This document shows positions 9,221 to 17,897 of a stretch of 64,000 bases of DNA, piece by piece; within the stretch, counting starts at the first letter, position 1, and every line of letters begins with the position of its first letter. Origin of the DNA: Komarekiella atlantica HA4396-MV6. GTDB lineage: Bacteria > Cyanobacteriota > Cyanobacteriia > Cyanobacteriales > Nostocaceae. A program made the position numbers and the translations under genes. The stretch spans positions 274,053 to 338,052 of the forward strand of contig JAHHHK010000003.1 of the NCBI GenBank assembly GCA_019359395.1. The letters run 5' to 3'. Under the pieces are notes generated by a model. That model had not been told where the DNA came from. It ran no database searches and worked only from the letters and a program-made list of their open reading frames with translations.

Positions 9221-10678
9221 TTAACTTTGCTGAATTGGGTAAACTTGATGACCTCTGATTTCTACCCCGTGTGCAGCAAGACATTTTTCCCAACCTTGAC
9301 GTGTACCGATATCGCTTTTTTGCTTTAGCAGTCCTAATTGCTGTTCTTGTTGGGTAAGTTGAGCAAATTCTTCATAAAGCGGGTAGTTGCTGGTAACAAA
9401 GTTTTCTTTACGGTGCAAAATCGGCGGATTTGCCCTATTTTGATAGTCTCGGTGAGTAACGAATAGGGTTTTTAAATCAATAGTTATACTCGCTTTTAAG
9501 GCTGGATGGGGGTCAGTGTCGAATTCGGGGTAAAACAGATAAGATATTTGCGGTTTATCAGTGTAATATTTTATCAATGTGGCTCCATCTCCCCGCCCAA
9601 TAGTACGGCTAGCGCAGCCTTCGTAAATTCGCAACAAGGGGTCGAGTGCTGCTAATGCCCAAACATGAACGTAAAGCGCGCCGCGTGTGTGTTTACCAAT
9701 TTTGCTTTTTTCGCAAGCAGTTTGAATAATTCCTGCTTTACCTAAGCTAAAAAGCTTTTGGTCGGCGACAGCGCAAGCTTCCTCATAGCTGCTAAAAAAG
9801 GCTTTGATATCGTGACGCATTTCTGGCGCTAGCTTTTGCCATGCAGGGCGTTGATCAAAGTGGGTGAGAGCGAGGTATACTTGGATGTCTAGAGAACGAC
9901 GGTAGGCGATCGCATCCCATTCTGCTTCGTCAGTAGCTTGCAAAACTATAGCAAAGGCACGGCGAAAGTTACCAAACTCGCTCAACAATTCCTGCTCATT
10001 GTCTAATTCGCCTTTGACAGGTAGTCTACCGCGCTTAGTAAAAAAAGCCATTAATGGTTCAAGTTGTTCTTGATAGTCTTCAAACCGCTTGCTGGGAATG
10101 CGGACTCGCGGCGTCGAAGTTCTAGAAAAAAAGCGGATAGCTTTGTAACTCTCTTTTTCGGCTTCATCGCGAAAAACAAAGTAGACGCCTAACGCCACCG
10201 GTACTGCATCTACATTTAACGTCTCATCAATATAAGTTTTGAGTTCTTCTTGTTCGTAATATTTCTGAAAAGTATTGCGGCGAGTCACAATCCCATCGTT
10301 GTAAGCAAGTTGAGTCTTGCTCGGAGCGTTAATCAGGACTTGAGCCGCAACAATTAAAACTTTTTGGGTGAGTTCCCAAGCTTGAATAAGGCTTTGGCGG
10401 CGTTCCTCTGGGTCTTCAATGACGTTAAGGACGTAACCTAAGTTGACCACATCGGCGGATGTGATGGGTGTATTAGGGTAATAGTAAGGATCCCAGCCTG
10501 CACTGGTGTAGCCTAAATTTCCTACTCGCTGCACATCACCACCGTAGCCGCAGCCATAGTCAAAAAAAGTGGTATCTTTGTGCAAGATTGCCCACTCTGT
10601 TGCTAATCGTACAGGGCGAGATAGATCAGTGCGAGCGATCGCAGCTCTGTGACGCTCGATTTCTAGCGCTTCGGGCAT
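9221..10678 (-). CDS. DNA phosphorothioation-associated putative methyltransferase
   Basis: 485 residues. The N-terminal third has a Rossmann SAM-binding loop (FFDYGCGYGGDVQ, about residues 37-49) and a following acidic strand. The remainder is a large specific region containing VPVALGVYFVFRDEAEKESYKAIRFF. The sequence and its place directly behind dndE agree with the Dnd-related methyltransferase family (TIGR04096 by memory, found by phylogenetic profiling with dnd). What it methylates is not known: it might act on DNA near the sulfur mark or on a tRNA or protein. It is the last gene of the minus-strand dndC-dndD-dndE run, 48 bases after dndE; that gap is filled with heptamer repeats. Confidence 0.88.
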   Translation of the reverse strand: MPEALEIERHRAAIARTDLSRPVRLATEWAILHKDTTFFDYGCGYGGDVQRVGNLGYTSAGWDPYYYPNTPITSADVVNLGYVLNVIEDPEERRQSLIQAWELTQKVLIVAAQVLINAPSKTQLAYNDGIVTRRNTFQKYYEQEELKTYIDETLNVDAVPVALGVYFVFRDEAEKESYKAIRFFSRTSTPRVRIPSKRFEDYQEQLEPLMAFFTKRGRLPVKGELDNEQELLSEFGNFRRAFAIVLQATDEAEWDAIAYRRSLDIQVYLALTHFDQRPAWQKLAPEMRHDIKAFFSSYEEACAVADQKLFSLGKAGIIQTACEKSKIGKHTRGALYVHVWALAALDPLLRIYEGCASRTIGRGDGATLIKYYTDKPQISYLFYPEFDTDPHPALKASITIDLKTLFVTHRDYQNRANPPILHRKENFVTSNYPLYEEFAQLTQQEQQLGLLKQKSDIGTRQGWEKCLAAHGVEIRGHQVYPIQQS

Positions 10679-10690
10679 AATGTTAGTCAG

Positions 10691-10718
10691 TTAACAGTGA
10701 ACAGTTAACAGTTAACTA
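10691..10718. repeat. Short tandem heptamer repeat (TTAACAG type)
   Basis: Four adjacent 7-mers (TTAACAG, TGAACAG, TTAACAG, TTAACTA) fill the short gap between the methyltransferase and dndE. Such heptamer STRRs are typical of filamentous cyanobacteria. Confidence 0.75.
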
Positions 10719-10726
10719 ATATCCTT

Positions 10727-11113
10727 TCAATTTTTAATGGCTAGTTCAATTAAATCTTCAATTTTCTTGATATTTGGATCGCCTGCTAAGTAACCAATGC
10801 CACGATGCAAATGCAGGCGAAATTGAGTGGCGAGGGTTTCTTTATCTGTGGGATAACCGTCATTGTGACAGCGTTGCTTGAGTGCGAGGAGGAGAATATC
10901 GGACATTTCGCCGCCAAAGACCCGCCAAGTCATTTCGACGTTGCTATCCTGGGGAATTGGTACGGGTGAAGGCGCGGTTGATTCTGCGAGGGAACGACAA
11001 AACGCCCAACGGCATAAGATGTTCCATTGGTCAATTTTGGTGCTGCGTTTGAGTTTGAGAAGTTGGTCTTTGGCTGTTTGGGAAAGTTTTATTCTTTCTA
11101 TTGGGGATTCCAT
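10727..11113 (-). CDS. dndE: DNA sulfur modification protein DndE
   Basis: 128 residues starting at MESPIERIKLS. An upstream in-frame start at 11146 would add residues encoded by a dispersed CACAAAG repeat (11122-11150), so I reject it. The protein shows the DndE pattern: KLSQTAKDQLLKLKRSTKI, then WNILCRWAFCRSLAE, a basic middle and HRGIGYLAGD near the C-terminus. DndE is a small essential component of the phosphorothioation complex; the E. coli homologue is a tetramer that binds nicked DNA. It follows dndD after about 46 bases on the same strand. No other family fits. Confidence 0.9.
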   Translation of the reverse strand: MESPIERIKLSQTAKDQLLKLKRSTKIDQWNILCRWAFCRSLAESTAPSPVPIPQDSNVEMTWRVFGGEMSDILLLALKQRCHNDGYPTDKETLATQFRLHLHRGIGYLAGDPNIKKIEDLIELAIKN

Positions 11114-11159
11114 ATTTTTGAATGAACCACAAAGGCACAGAGACACAAAGAAAGATAGA

Positions 11160-13145
11160 TTACCAAAAATAACCAGGTTTTATGGTGGTTTGGCGGGTAG
11201 TAGAGTCGTATTTGAGGAGGTATTCGCGGGCGATCGCTTCATTTTCTCGTAGTGTTTCTACTTCTTTTTTGCCGATTTCGGTGTCGGTGGAGAGTAAGAT
11301 TACTTGGTGGCTGGCGGATGGAAAGTAGCGTTCTACTAAGTTATTGCGGTGGGAGGAGTCTAGTCTACCTAATGGTGTATCGATTGCTACTGGTAAGCGT
11401 CGTCCAGAGACTTTGGCTAAACCCCAGAGGAAGGCGATCGCAAGTAGTTGTTTTTCGCCAGCAGAAAGGCGATGTTTCGGGACTGGTTTACCGTTGAAAT
11501 CGTAAAGCGAAAGACTAAAAGTATTGGTGTCAATAGCGATACGATGTACTAAGTCTGATTTATGGAGAAGATAAAGGAAACAATTTTTAACTTCTTCCTC
11601 TAATTTATTGAGTTTTCGCAGGGTTAATTTCTCACGAAAAATCTTGAGTGTTTCTTGAACTTTCGCTGCTGAAGTAATAATATGTTCGTTATTTTTTTGT
11701 TTAAAATTTTCTACAGTATATTCATTTAATTCTTTTTTTGATTTAGCAATAATAGTTTCTAATTCAGCTAAACGTCGGCGGATTGCTTCGTAATTTGCTT
11801 TAGCTTCAACAACTTTATTTTGTGCTGTTTCTAGCGCCTGATGCAGCTTTTTATAATCTTCCGGTGCTGCTGCTGTCTGCACTTGTCTTTCAAGAGTATG
11901 AATTTCTTCTTCTTTATTTTTAATAATATTTAACTGCTGTTGAGCAGAAACTTGGGAATTTTGCAAGTGATAGATTAAATTATCTAGCTGACTTAAAGTT
12001 TCATCATCAGCTAATAGCCAAGATGCTTCTGTCTGTAAAGATTTTGCATATAAACTATCTACATCTTTGACTAAAAATGATTGGATTTTTTCAACTTGTA
12101 TCGGGGAAAGCTCTACCTGACTTAGCCACGTGAGTAAGCGCTGATCTCGCTCAATTAACAAATCTTTGGATATTTGTATCTGTTGATGACGAAATTCTTT
12201 TTCTCCCTGTGCTTGCACTTGATTAAGCAAATTGTGAATCAATGCTAGGGGTAAAACATCAGCCGCTAATTCACACATCGACTGACGCACTTGTTCAACT
12301 TCCGCAGCTTTTGCCTGCTGTTGTAGCTCTAATTGATTGCGTTCTACCGCAATTTTACCACCTTCAGAAATAAATTTATCAAAAGCTTCCCGCTGCTGGA
12401 TTTCTAATTTTTCTAGCTGATTTTTGAGGGATTCTAATTTCTCTGCTGTTGTTTGATAATCTTCTTGCTGCTGGGTTAATCTAGTTTCAATTTCCTCTAA
12501 ATTTGCTAAATCCTTACTATTACCAACTTCTTTGAGTTTACGGTTAACTAAGATATCTAAATCAATTGCTAAACGGTCTGCTAACTCCAGTCCTAAAAGT
12601 CCGCGAATGGCTTCAACAACAATTGGTGGTGGTGTTTCCTGTTCTGCGAGTTCTTTAACTTGTTCACCATCAAAAAGAAATAAGTTAGAAATCCCTAATG
12701 GCAAAAGATTTTCTATATACTCATCCCAGATATTAACTAAAGCATCAGGCCATGTATCACTATCGCCCAAAATCCCTAATGTATCTTTACCTTCTTTAGG
12801 ATTTTTTATCCAACTACGGACAACACGATATTTTATTGGCTTATCATTTTCGATATGTTCAAAAAGTAATTCAATCCGGGTGTCTGTAGTTGGATCTATC
12901 TTGCTGTTAACACATTGGTTAAGAAAATCGCTATAACTTAAACTACCACGGGTAGAACATTGGGCGCGTTGTCCATAAAGGGCTAAACGAATAGCATCCA
13001 TAAGGGTAGTTTTTCCACCGCCATTCATACCACCTAATAGGATGATTGGATGCGAGTTTTCTTCATTAATTTTTGGGTTAAGATTTATTATCTGTTTTCC
13101 ACTGTATGGGCCAAAGTTTTGTAATACGAGTTCTAGAAATATCAT
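11160..13145 (-). CDS. dndD: DNA sulfur modification ATPase DndD
   Basis: 661 residues. SMC/Rad50-type ATPase: Walker A GGMNGGGKTT (38-47), the family-specific FLFDGEQVKEL (about 156-166), a long glutamine/glutamate-rich coiled coil (about 200-500), then the ABC signature LSAGEKQLLAIA and Walker B PVAIDTPLGRLD near the C-terminus. No CxxC zinc hook is seen in the coiled coil. DndD is required for sulfur incorporation and is thought to supply ATP-driven DNA remodelling or nicking for the DndCDE complex. It lies between dndC (234-base gap with a strong hairpin) and dndE. The gap could allow uneven expression of dndC against dndDE. Confidence 0.93.
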   Translation of the reverse strand: MIFLELVLQNFGPYSGKQIINLNPKINEENSHPIILLGGMNGGGKTTLMDAIRLALYGQRAQCSTRGSLSYSDFLNQCVNSKIDPTTDTRIELLFEHIENDKPIKYRVVRSWIKNPKEGKDTLGILGDSDTWPDALVNIWDEYIENLLPLGISNLFLFDGEQVKELAEQETPPPIVVEAIRGLLGLELADRLAIDLDILVNRKLKEVGNSKDLANLEEIETRLTQQQEDYQTTAEKLESLKNQLEKLEIQQREAFDKFISEGGKIAVERNQLELQQQAKAAEVEQVRQSMCELAADVLPLALIHNLLNQVQAQGEKEFRHQQIQISKDLLIERDQRLLTWLSQVELSPIQVEKIQSFLVKDVDSLYAKSLQTEASWLLADDETLSQLDNLIYHLQNSQVSAQQQLNIIKNKEEEIHTLERQVQTAAAPEDYKKLHQALETAQNKVVEAKANYEAIRRRLAELETIIAKSKKELNEYTVENFKQKNNEHIITSAAKVQETLKIFREKLTLRKLNKLEEEVKNCFLYLLHKSDLVHRIAIDTNTFSLSLYDFNGKPVPKHRLSAGEKQLLAIAFLWGLAKVSGRRLPVAIDTPLGRLDSSHRNNLVERYFPSASHQVILLSTDTEIGKKEVETLRENEAIAREYLLKYDSTTRQTTIKPGYFW

Positions 13146-13179
13146 TGATTTTTAAGATTATTAAATACCAGTTAAAAGT

Positions 13180-13209
13180 TTGTAGTGAGGGCTAAAGCCC
13201 TCACTACAA
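13180..13209. terminator. Strong hairpin between dndC and dndD
   Basis: A perfect 13-bp stem (TTGTAGTGAGGGC pairing with GCCCTCACTACAA) closes a TAAA tetraloop. It lies in the 234-base gap downstream of dndC and upstream of dndD. There is no clear T tract on the minus strand, so it may act as an attenuator, RNA stabiliser or just a dispersed repeat rather than as a terminator. Confidence 0.55.
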
Positions 13210-13220
13210 GCCAATAAAGT

Positions 13221-13239
13221 ATATTACACAATGTAATAT
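13221..13239. repeat. Small inverted repeat upstream of dndD
   Basis: ATATTACA-CAA-TGTAATAT, an 8-3-8 perfect dyad, lies 76 bases before the dndD start on the minus strand. It has the size of a regulator operator; nothing else supports that. Confidence 0.35.
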
Positions 13240-13379
13240 AGCTTTATTTATTCTTGCTTACATCTAATTGCATAAAATTTGATCTCATTTTTCTTCAACT
13301 CGTGTAGGCGGTCTTTGCTTCAGAAAGTCCTTTGACGTATTGTCTGTATAGCCGCGATTTCTAATCGTCCGATATTCTA

Positions 13380-15083
13380 TTATTCTTCTGTATTTTTCTT
13401 TGAAAATTTCATACTTGCCCAAGTTACCTGTTGAGCATTTTCAGCTTCATCTAATTTATCCATTGCTGTAACATCTCCTAAAGTCATCTGCTTAACTTTT
13501 GCAACGTCACCTTGACTAACTGCTTCGCTTAATTCGCGTTTCAAACGAGCATTTTTAATCGCGTCTTCTGGAGAACGAGAACTCGTATTAAAACATTTTT
13601 CTAGGGTATCGTATATTCCCACGCGACGAGTCTTTTTGCGATACTGGCGTTCTGTGTCTAACAATTTCGCCATGAGTTCCAAGTGCATCGCGTCACCTTC
13701 ACAGATTTCTTCTAATACTATCCATTCATCACGACCTAGTAGGCTATAGTCAGCCCCAGGACGCGGGTCTTGAAATTCTTCACCAGTCACTTCTTGATAA
13801 ATACGGGGTAAACTATCATCAAATTCGTGTTTATCTTCTAGCCAAATGCGGCGAATTTCGCTCATTTCTTCTAGAGTAATTAGTGTGATGTCGCGCATAT
13901 TTTCTGGTGCTGTGCGGCGGGTTTGTGTTTGTGCTTCTAATAATCGTCTGAGCCAATGCTCACGCCAATATTTGGTGTAAGGGCCATGAATTGGTTCAAT
14001 AGAAACTTCACCATCAACATGACGCTCAAAAAGCTGGACTTCTCCCCAGATGCGACGGAAGTCTCTTTTATCGCGGTCATCTCTATTATCTAATTCATTA
14101 CGAATATCTAATAGAGGCTGCATCCATTCTTTTTCTTCATCATTTTGAATCATTGCCTCCATCGATTTATCCTTACTAACAATTGTGCAAACCCAACAGC
14201 CAAATCGAGAATCACCACAGCTAGCAGTAGAAGTATCAACAACTAAAGGACATTCATTATCTGCTGTAGCACCTCGATACATGGTGAACAAGTTTTTATT
14301 GCTATATTTCCAAGGGTTTTGCCACTGATTTAGGTAAATCCAAACTTCATCGGTACGCCAATCTTCGATAGGGCTATAAATTAAAGAATTAGGCAAGCTT
14401 GCACTATGGTAAAGCTGAGATGTCGGTAAACTTGAATCAGAAACGAGGCGGTCTTTTAGGCTACCTGCTTGATGTTTTTCCATTGAAATAGCACGCTTGA
14501 TGCTTTCAGCCTTACGCGTACCTAAAACAAGAATAACTTCCCCATTTACTCTAACTACATCACGGATAAAGTGGTTAGAAGGATGAATTTTTAAACGGTC
14601 TGTACACCAACGGAATTTTCCTCGCGGCGTTGGATAACCTTTACCAATTAAGCTTACCCAGAATGTCTCTTTAATTTCTGGTTGTAATAAATGGGGTTCA
14701 ATGGGCATTTTTTGTTCTTTAGCAGTAACCCTCATTTTTTCTAAGGATTTCCTTACCCAAACAGAGACTACAGGGTTTTCTACCAGTGTGTCAGTTGTAA
14801 TAACATGAATAGTCTTTTTTCGTTTTTCAACTGGTAGTTCTGCGATCGCATTCCAGATAAGCTGTAAAGTGGCAGTACTATCTTTACCACCGGAATAGCC
14901 TACTACCCAAGGTATCTGGTCTAAACAATACAATTCTTGAATTTCAGTGGTGAGAGCTTGGATGTAGTCCACTAACTCTGCTACAGTACGTGTTTGCTGA
15001 CCTGTCTTGAAAAATTGCTCCTCTTGGGGAGACCCCAAGACCGCATTTTTCGCTTTATTTTCTGCTTGTTGTGCTATAGTCAT
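13380..15083 (-). CDS. dndC: DNA phosphorothioation sulfurtransferase-type protein DndC
   Basis: 567 residues. A PAPS-reductase/ATP-pyrophosphatase fold is shown by the P-loop GYSGGKDST (62-70). Four or more cysteines suited to an iron-sulfur cluster follow: C160 in FRWCTDR, C278, C289, and C296/C299 in GCWVC. These are the hallmarks of DndC, which adenylates the DNA backbone and with a cysteine desulfurase delivers the sulfur that replaces a non-bridging oxygen. It is the first gene of the minus-strand run dndC-dndD-dndE-methyltransferase and is divergent from dndB across a 242-base promoter region. No dndA desulfurase is present in the window; a housekeeping IscS/SufS presumably substitutes, as known in other dndA-less clusters. 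Confidence 0.95.
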   Translation of the reverse strand: MTIAQQAENKAKNAVLGSPQEEQFFKTGQQTRTVAELVDYIQALTTEIQELYCLDQIPWVVGYSGGKDSTATLQLIWNAIAELPVEKRKKTIHVITTDTLVENPVVSVWVRKSLEKMRVTAKEQKMPIEPHLLQPEIKETFWVSLIGKGYPTPRGKFRWCTDRLKIHPSNHFIRDVVRVNGEVILVLGTRKAESIKRAISMEKHQAGSLKDRLVSDSSLPTSQLYHSASLPNSLIYSPIEDWRTDEVWIYLNQWQNPWKYSNKNLFTMYRGATADNECPLVVDTSTASCGDSRFGCWVCTIVSKDKSMEAMIQNDEEKEWMQPLLDIRNELDNRDDRDKRDFRRIWGEVQLFERHVDGEVSIEPIHGPYTKYWREHWLRRLLEAQTQTRRTAPENMRDITLITLEEMSEIRRIWLEDKHEFDDSLPRIYQEVTGEEFQDPRPGADYSLLGRDEWIVLEEICEGDAMHLELMAKLLDTERQYRKKTRRVGIYDTLEKCFNTSSRSPEDAIKNARLKRELSEAVSQGDVAKVKQMTLGDVTAMDKLDEAENAQQVTWASMKFSKKNTEE

Positions 15084-15128
15084 TTCTCCTTCTCTCTGGA
15101 AACCTGGCGTAATATCGGGGTAAATTGG

Positions 15129-15225
15129 GCGAATAAAATTCGCGGCTATACAGACAAAACCTACTTCTGTGAGTTGAAAAAAAGCGAATAAGGCGAATAG
15201 AATTCGCTTCTACACAGACAAAACC
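15129..15225. promoter_or_regulatory. Two 33-bp direct repeats with internal dyads in the dndB/dndC divergent promoter
   Basis: Copies at 15129-15161 and 15193-15225 match at 29 of 33 positions. Each begins with a dyad (GCGAAT-AAA-ATTCGC and GCGAAT-AGA-ATTCGC) and ends ACAGACAAAACC. They lie between the dndC and dndB starts. A degenerate relative occurs inverted near 13316-13372, so they may be dispersed repeats. Their duplication exactly in the divergent promoter also fits operator sites. Confidence 0.5.
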
Positions 15226-15243
15226 AGCGACCTGGGTTTAAAA

Positions 15244-15261
15244 AAGTTTTTAAAAACTTTA
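15244..15261. promoter_or_regulatory. Perfect 18-bp palindrome upstream of dndB
   Basis: AAAGTTTTTAAAAACTTT is a perfect palindrome 65 bases before the dndB ATG, within the AT-rich promoter zone. A second dyad TCTAA-TTTT-TTAGA follows near 15270. It is a candidate operator or promoter element; AT-richness makes a chance palindrome possible. Confidence 0.35.
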
Positions 15262-15325
15262 TTACTAATATCTAATTTTTTAGATAATTAAACTACATAA
15301 TACTATTCTGTTTTTAAAATTTAAC

Positions 15326-16924
15326 ATGAAAGATAGTGCATCTGACCCAACTGCTGACATCGCTAGAGAATACCTGGAACGAGAAAATAAAGAAAAGCAG
15401 GTACTAGCTTTACTCCTAGAGAAGTTTTTAGGGAGAAAAGATCAGATTCTCGTTCAAAAAACCGAAATGGGTGGTACTGAGGCTTATGTTAGCTCTGTTA
15501 CACTGGAATGGTTTGCAGGTCGGGTTCACTTTGCCTCTGGCTTACCTCTGTTTCAGAAAAAGTACAATCCTGAAACTGATAATGTCGAGATTGACGCGGA
15601 TAGTATTGATGAAATTCAGCAACGCCCCCTTGATTGGTCACGTCAAGCACCGCTAGTGCAGTATTTGGCGGCTCGACACAACCATAAGTTTCCGCCGGTG
15701 CTGGTGGTAATTAATCAACCGTGGGTAGATAATCCTAAAGCTGCTGAGTGGGATAGCGAAGGACGCGCTACCAAGTCTACGACTGATTTTATACCCCTAG
15801 ATAAAGACGGTAAGGTAGGTCTGCTAAATATTTCTGAGGATGATGTAACCATATATGCACTAGATGGTCAACATCGACTCATGGGAGTGCAGGGGTTGAT
15901 GGAGTTAATTAAAACTCGTAAACTCCAGCGCTATAAAAAAGATAAAGGTGCTGATGACAGTTTTATTACAGTCAATGATTTGATAGAAAAGTACCAAGTA
16001 GACCTTGCTTATTTGCAGAATTTACCCAAGGAAAAAATTGGTATTGAGTTTATCTGTGCGGTAGCGCCTGGGGAAACTCGCACCCAGGCAAGGCGCAGAG
16101 TAAGGTCGATTTTTGTTCATGTCAACCTGATGGCTGCACCGTTGACTAAAGGGCAACTAACACAGTTGAATGAGGATGATGGTTTTGCGATCGTTGCTAG
16201 AAAAATTGCAGTTACACATCCACTATTAGAACAACGACAAGAGCGTAAACCCCGCGTCAATTGGAATAGTGCAACGGTGGCTTCCAATTCTACAGTTTTG
16301 ACGACTTTGCAAGCTCTACAAGATATGTCTGAGCGATATTTGGCTCAAAAGTTCCCCCACTGGAAACCCTTAGAGAAAGGTCTAATTCCCATGCGTCCAG
16401 AAGATGAAGAACTTGAGCAGGGAATTGAGAAATTTAGCAAGCTATTTGATAATTTGGCTAGTCTTCCTAGTTATAAAATTTTAGAACACGAAGATACACC
16501 AGCTTTACGGCGGTTCAGCTTTGAGAAGGATGGAGGTGAAGGAAATATGCTTTTCCGTCCGGTTGCTCAAGTTGCATTAGCGCAAGCTTTGGGAATTTTG
16601 GTATTTAAAAAAGGTTTTTCTCTGACAGATATTTTTAAGAAGCTGCGGAAGTTTGACCAGCAAGGCGGCTTTAGTGGTATGGAATACCCTCAATCTCTGT
16701 GGTATGGGGTTTTGTATGACCCAAATAAAAAGCGGGTGCAGGTTGCTGGACGGGATTTGGCGGCGAAATTATTGGTTTACATACTGGGTGGAATTCAAGA
16801 ACAGATGGAACGTGCTGAACTTCGCAAAGCTTTGGCTGATGCTAGGACTGTGGAAGATAAAACTATAGGTTTTGATGGCAAGCTTGTTGAACCGAAAGCG
16901 GTAGGACTTCCACCTGTCCTGTAA
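15326..16924 (+). CDS. dndB: DNA sulfur modification protein DndB
   Basis: 532 residues. The DGQHR motif that defines the family is at 180-184 (YALDGQHRLMG). Further DndB-type blocks follow: FICAVAPGETRTQARRRVRSIFVHVN and LTKGQLTQLNEDD. In Streptomyces and other hosts DndB is not essential for sulfur insertion, represses the dnd genes and influences site selection. The gene is divergent from dndC and shares its promoter region, which fits autoregulation. Its stop codon is directly followed, with no spacer, by the stop codon of the convergent HNH nuclease gene. No membrane segment. Confidence 0.92.
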   Translation: MKDSASDPTADIAREYLERENKEKQVLALLLEKFLGRKDQILVQKTEMGGTEAYVSSVTLEWFAGRVHFASGLPLFQKKYNPETDNVEIDADSIDEIQQRPLDWSRQAPLVQYLAARHNHKFPPVLVVINQPWVDNPKAAEWDSEGRATKSTTDFIPLDKDGKVGLLNISEDDVTIYALDGQHRLMGVQGLMELIKTRKLQRYKKDKGADDSFITVNDLIEKYQVDLAYLQNLPKEKIGIEFICAVAPGETRTQARRRVRSIFVHVNLMAAPLTKGQLTQLNEDDGFAIVARKIAVTHPLLEQRQERKPRVNWNSATVASNSTVLTTLQALQDMSERYLAQKFPHWKPLEKGLIPMRPEDEELEQGIEKFSKLFDNLASLPSYKILEHEDTPALRRFSFEKDGGEGNMLFRPVAQVALAQALGILVFKKGFSLTDIFKKLRKFDQQGGFSGMEYPQSLWYGVLYDPNKKRVQVAGRDLAAKLLVYILGGIQEQMERAELRKALADARTVEDKTIGFDGKLVEPKAVGLPPVL

Positions 16925-17866
16925 TTATGCTTGAAATATATTTTGGCGATGCCATTGCAGCGCTTCTAGTTGTGGAAAGTGTTGCTCTGTATTTGGTAGA
17001 AGTATTGTTTCACCATGAAAATCTTTCATAAGTTTACTATGATGAGATGCTTCTTCCAAATCATTACTAACTATAATTTTGTATTGTTCATCTACAGCAA
17101 ACCAACCCCTATCAAATGCCCAATGATGATTTTTGCAAAGAGCAATTCCATTATGAATTTTGTTATCATAAAACTGTGAAAATGGCTTAATGTGTGCGCC
17201 ATTTACAATATTTTGATTTACTTTTTTAGTTACTTTTAGTCCACAAAAGGCACATCTGTAATCATAAATGTGTACAACTGCTTTCCTGAAGAAAGCATTT
17301 CTAATAATTGCTCGTTTGAAGCTCCACCTTGGATTAGTCTCTAAAATTGCTGTTTCAATTGATTTTTCTATCTTTACCGCGTTATCTTGAAAAGTTTGAT
17401 TTATTTGTAAAATAGCTTCTAAATCATTTTCATTATCAGAAAAGAAAGCTGTCAAAAGTGCGTCAATTAGTTCTTTTCTATAAGATTCATCTTCCAAAAA
17501 ATTAAATAATTCACTGTCTAGATATGCGTATTCAACAACCTCCTTTAGTTTGTTAATTGTTTTCGGCTGTAACCCATTAAATTCAGGCTTAAATTTTAAA
17601 TACCAAAAGCCCTCAGTTTGCAGATGAAGGAAAGGATAGTGTAAACCACCTTTGTAAGATGGAGAACCAATCACATTCCAATACTTCTCAAATGTTTGAA
17701 TTAATTCATCTGAAACTGGAATCTCATTAGTAGTAATAACACCTCGCGCAATCAAATCAATTACAGATAAAAGTAATATTGGTTTATATTGAGCGTTACC
17801 ACGCTTCTGGCTACTACTCACATTTAATTCAGCAAAGCGTTGACAGTAGTATACTAGATTTTTCAT
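16925..17866 (-). CDS. HNH endonuclease with a probable sulfur-binding-type N-terminal domain
   Basis: 313 residues. The C-terminal half is an HNH nuclease: zinc-type pairs C205/C208 (YRCAFCG), GAHIKPFS with H225, and NGIALCKNHHWAFDRG (N239, C244, H247, H248). This is the HNH_2 type found in methyl- or phosphorothioate-dependent McrA-like enzymes. The N-terminal 150 residues start YYCQRFAELNV and include HYPFLHLQTEGFWYL (77-91). That pattern resembles the phosphorothioate-DNA binding domain of ScoMcrA-type type IV enzymes; this is my reading, not a search. It abuts dndB tail to tail. A nuclease that cuts sulfur-modified DNA beside the genes that make it would be paradoxical, so its specificity is of real interest. 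Confidence 0.78.
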   Translation of the reverse strand: MKNLVYYCQRFAELNVSSSQKRGNAQYKPILLLSVIDLIARGVITTNEIPVSDELIQTFEKYWNVIGSPSYKGGLHYPFLHLQTEGFWYLKFKPEFNGLQPKTINKLKEVVEYAYLDSELFNFLEDESYRKELIDALLTAFFSDNENDLEAILQINQTFQDNAVKIEKSIETAILETNPRWSFKRAIIRNAFFRKAVVHIYDYRCAFCGLKVTKKVNQNIVNGAHIKPFSQFYDNKIHNGIALCKNHHWAFDRGWFAVDEQYKIIVSNDLEEASHHSKLMKDFHGETILLPNTEQHFPQLEALQWHRQNIFQA

Positions 17867-17897
17867 ATTTAATAACTTAATTAAGCAAGCAAAAAAA

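Noticed and set aside
10727..11146. Longer dndE starting at 11146
   Set aside because: The extra residues come from a CACAAAG-type dispersed repeat, so the later start MESPIE is used.
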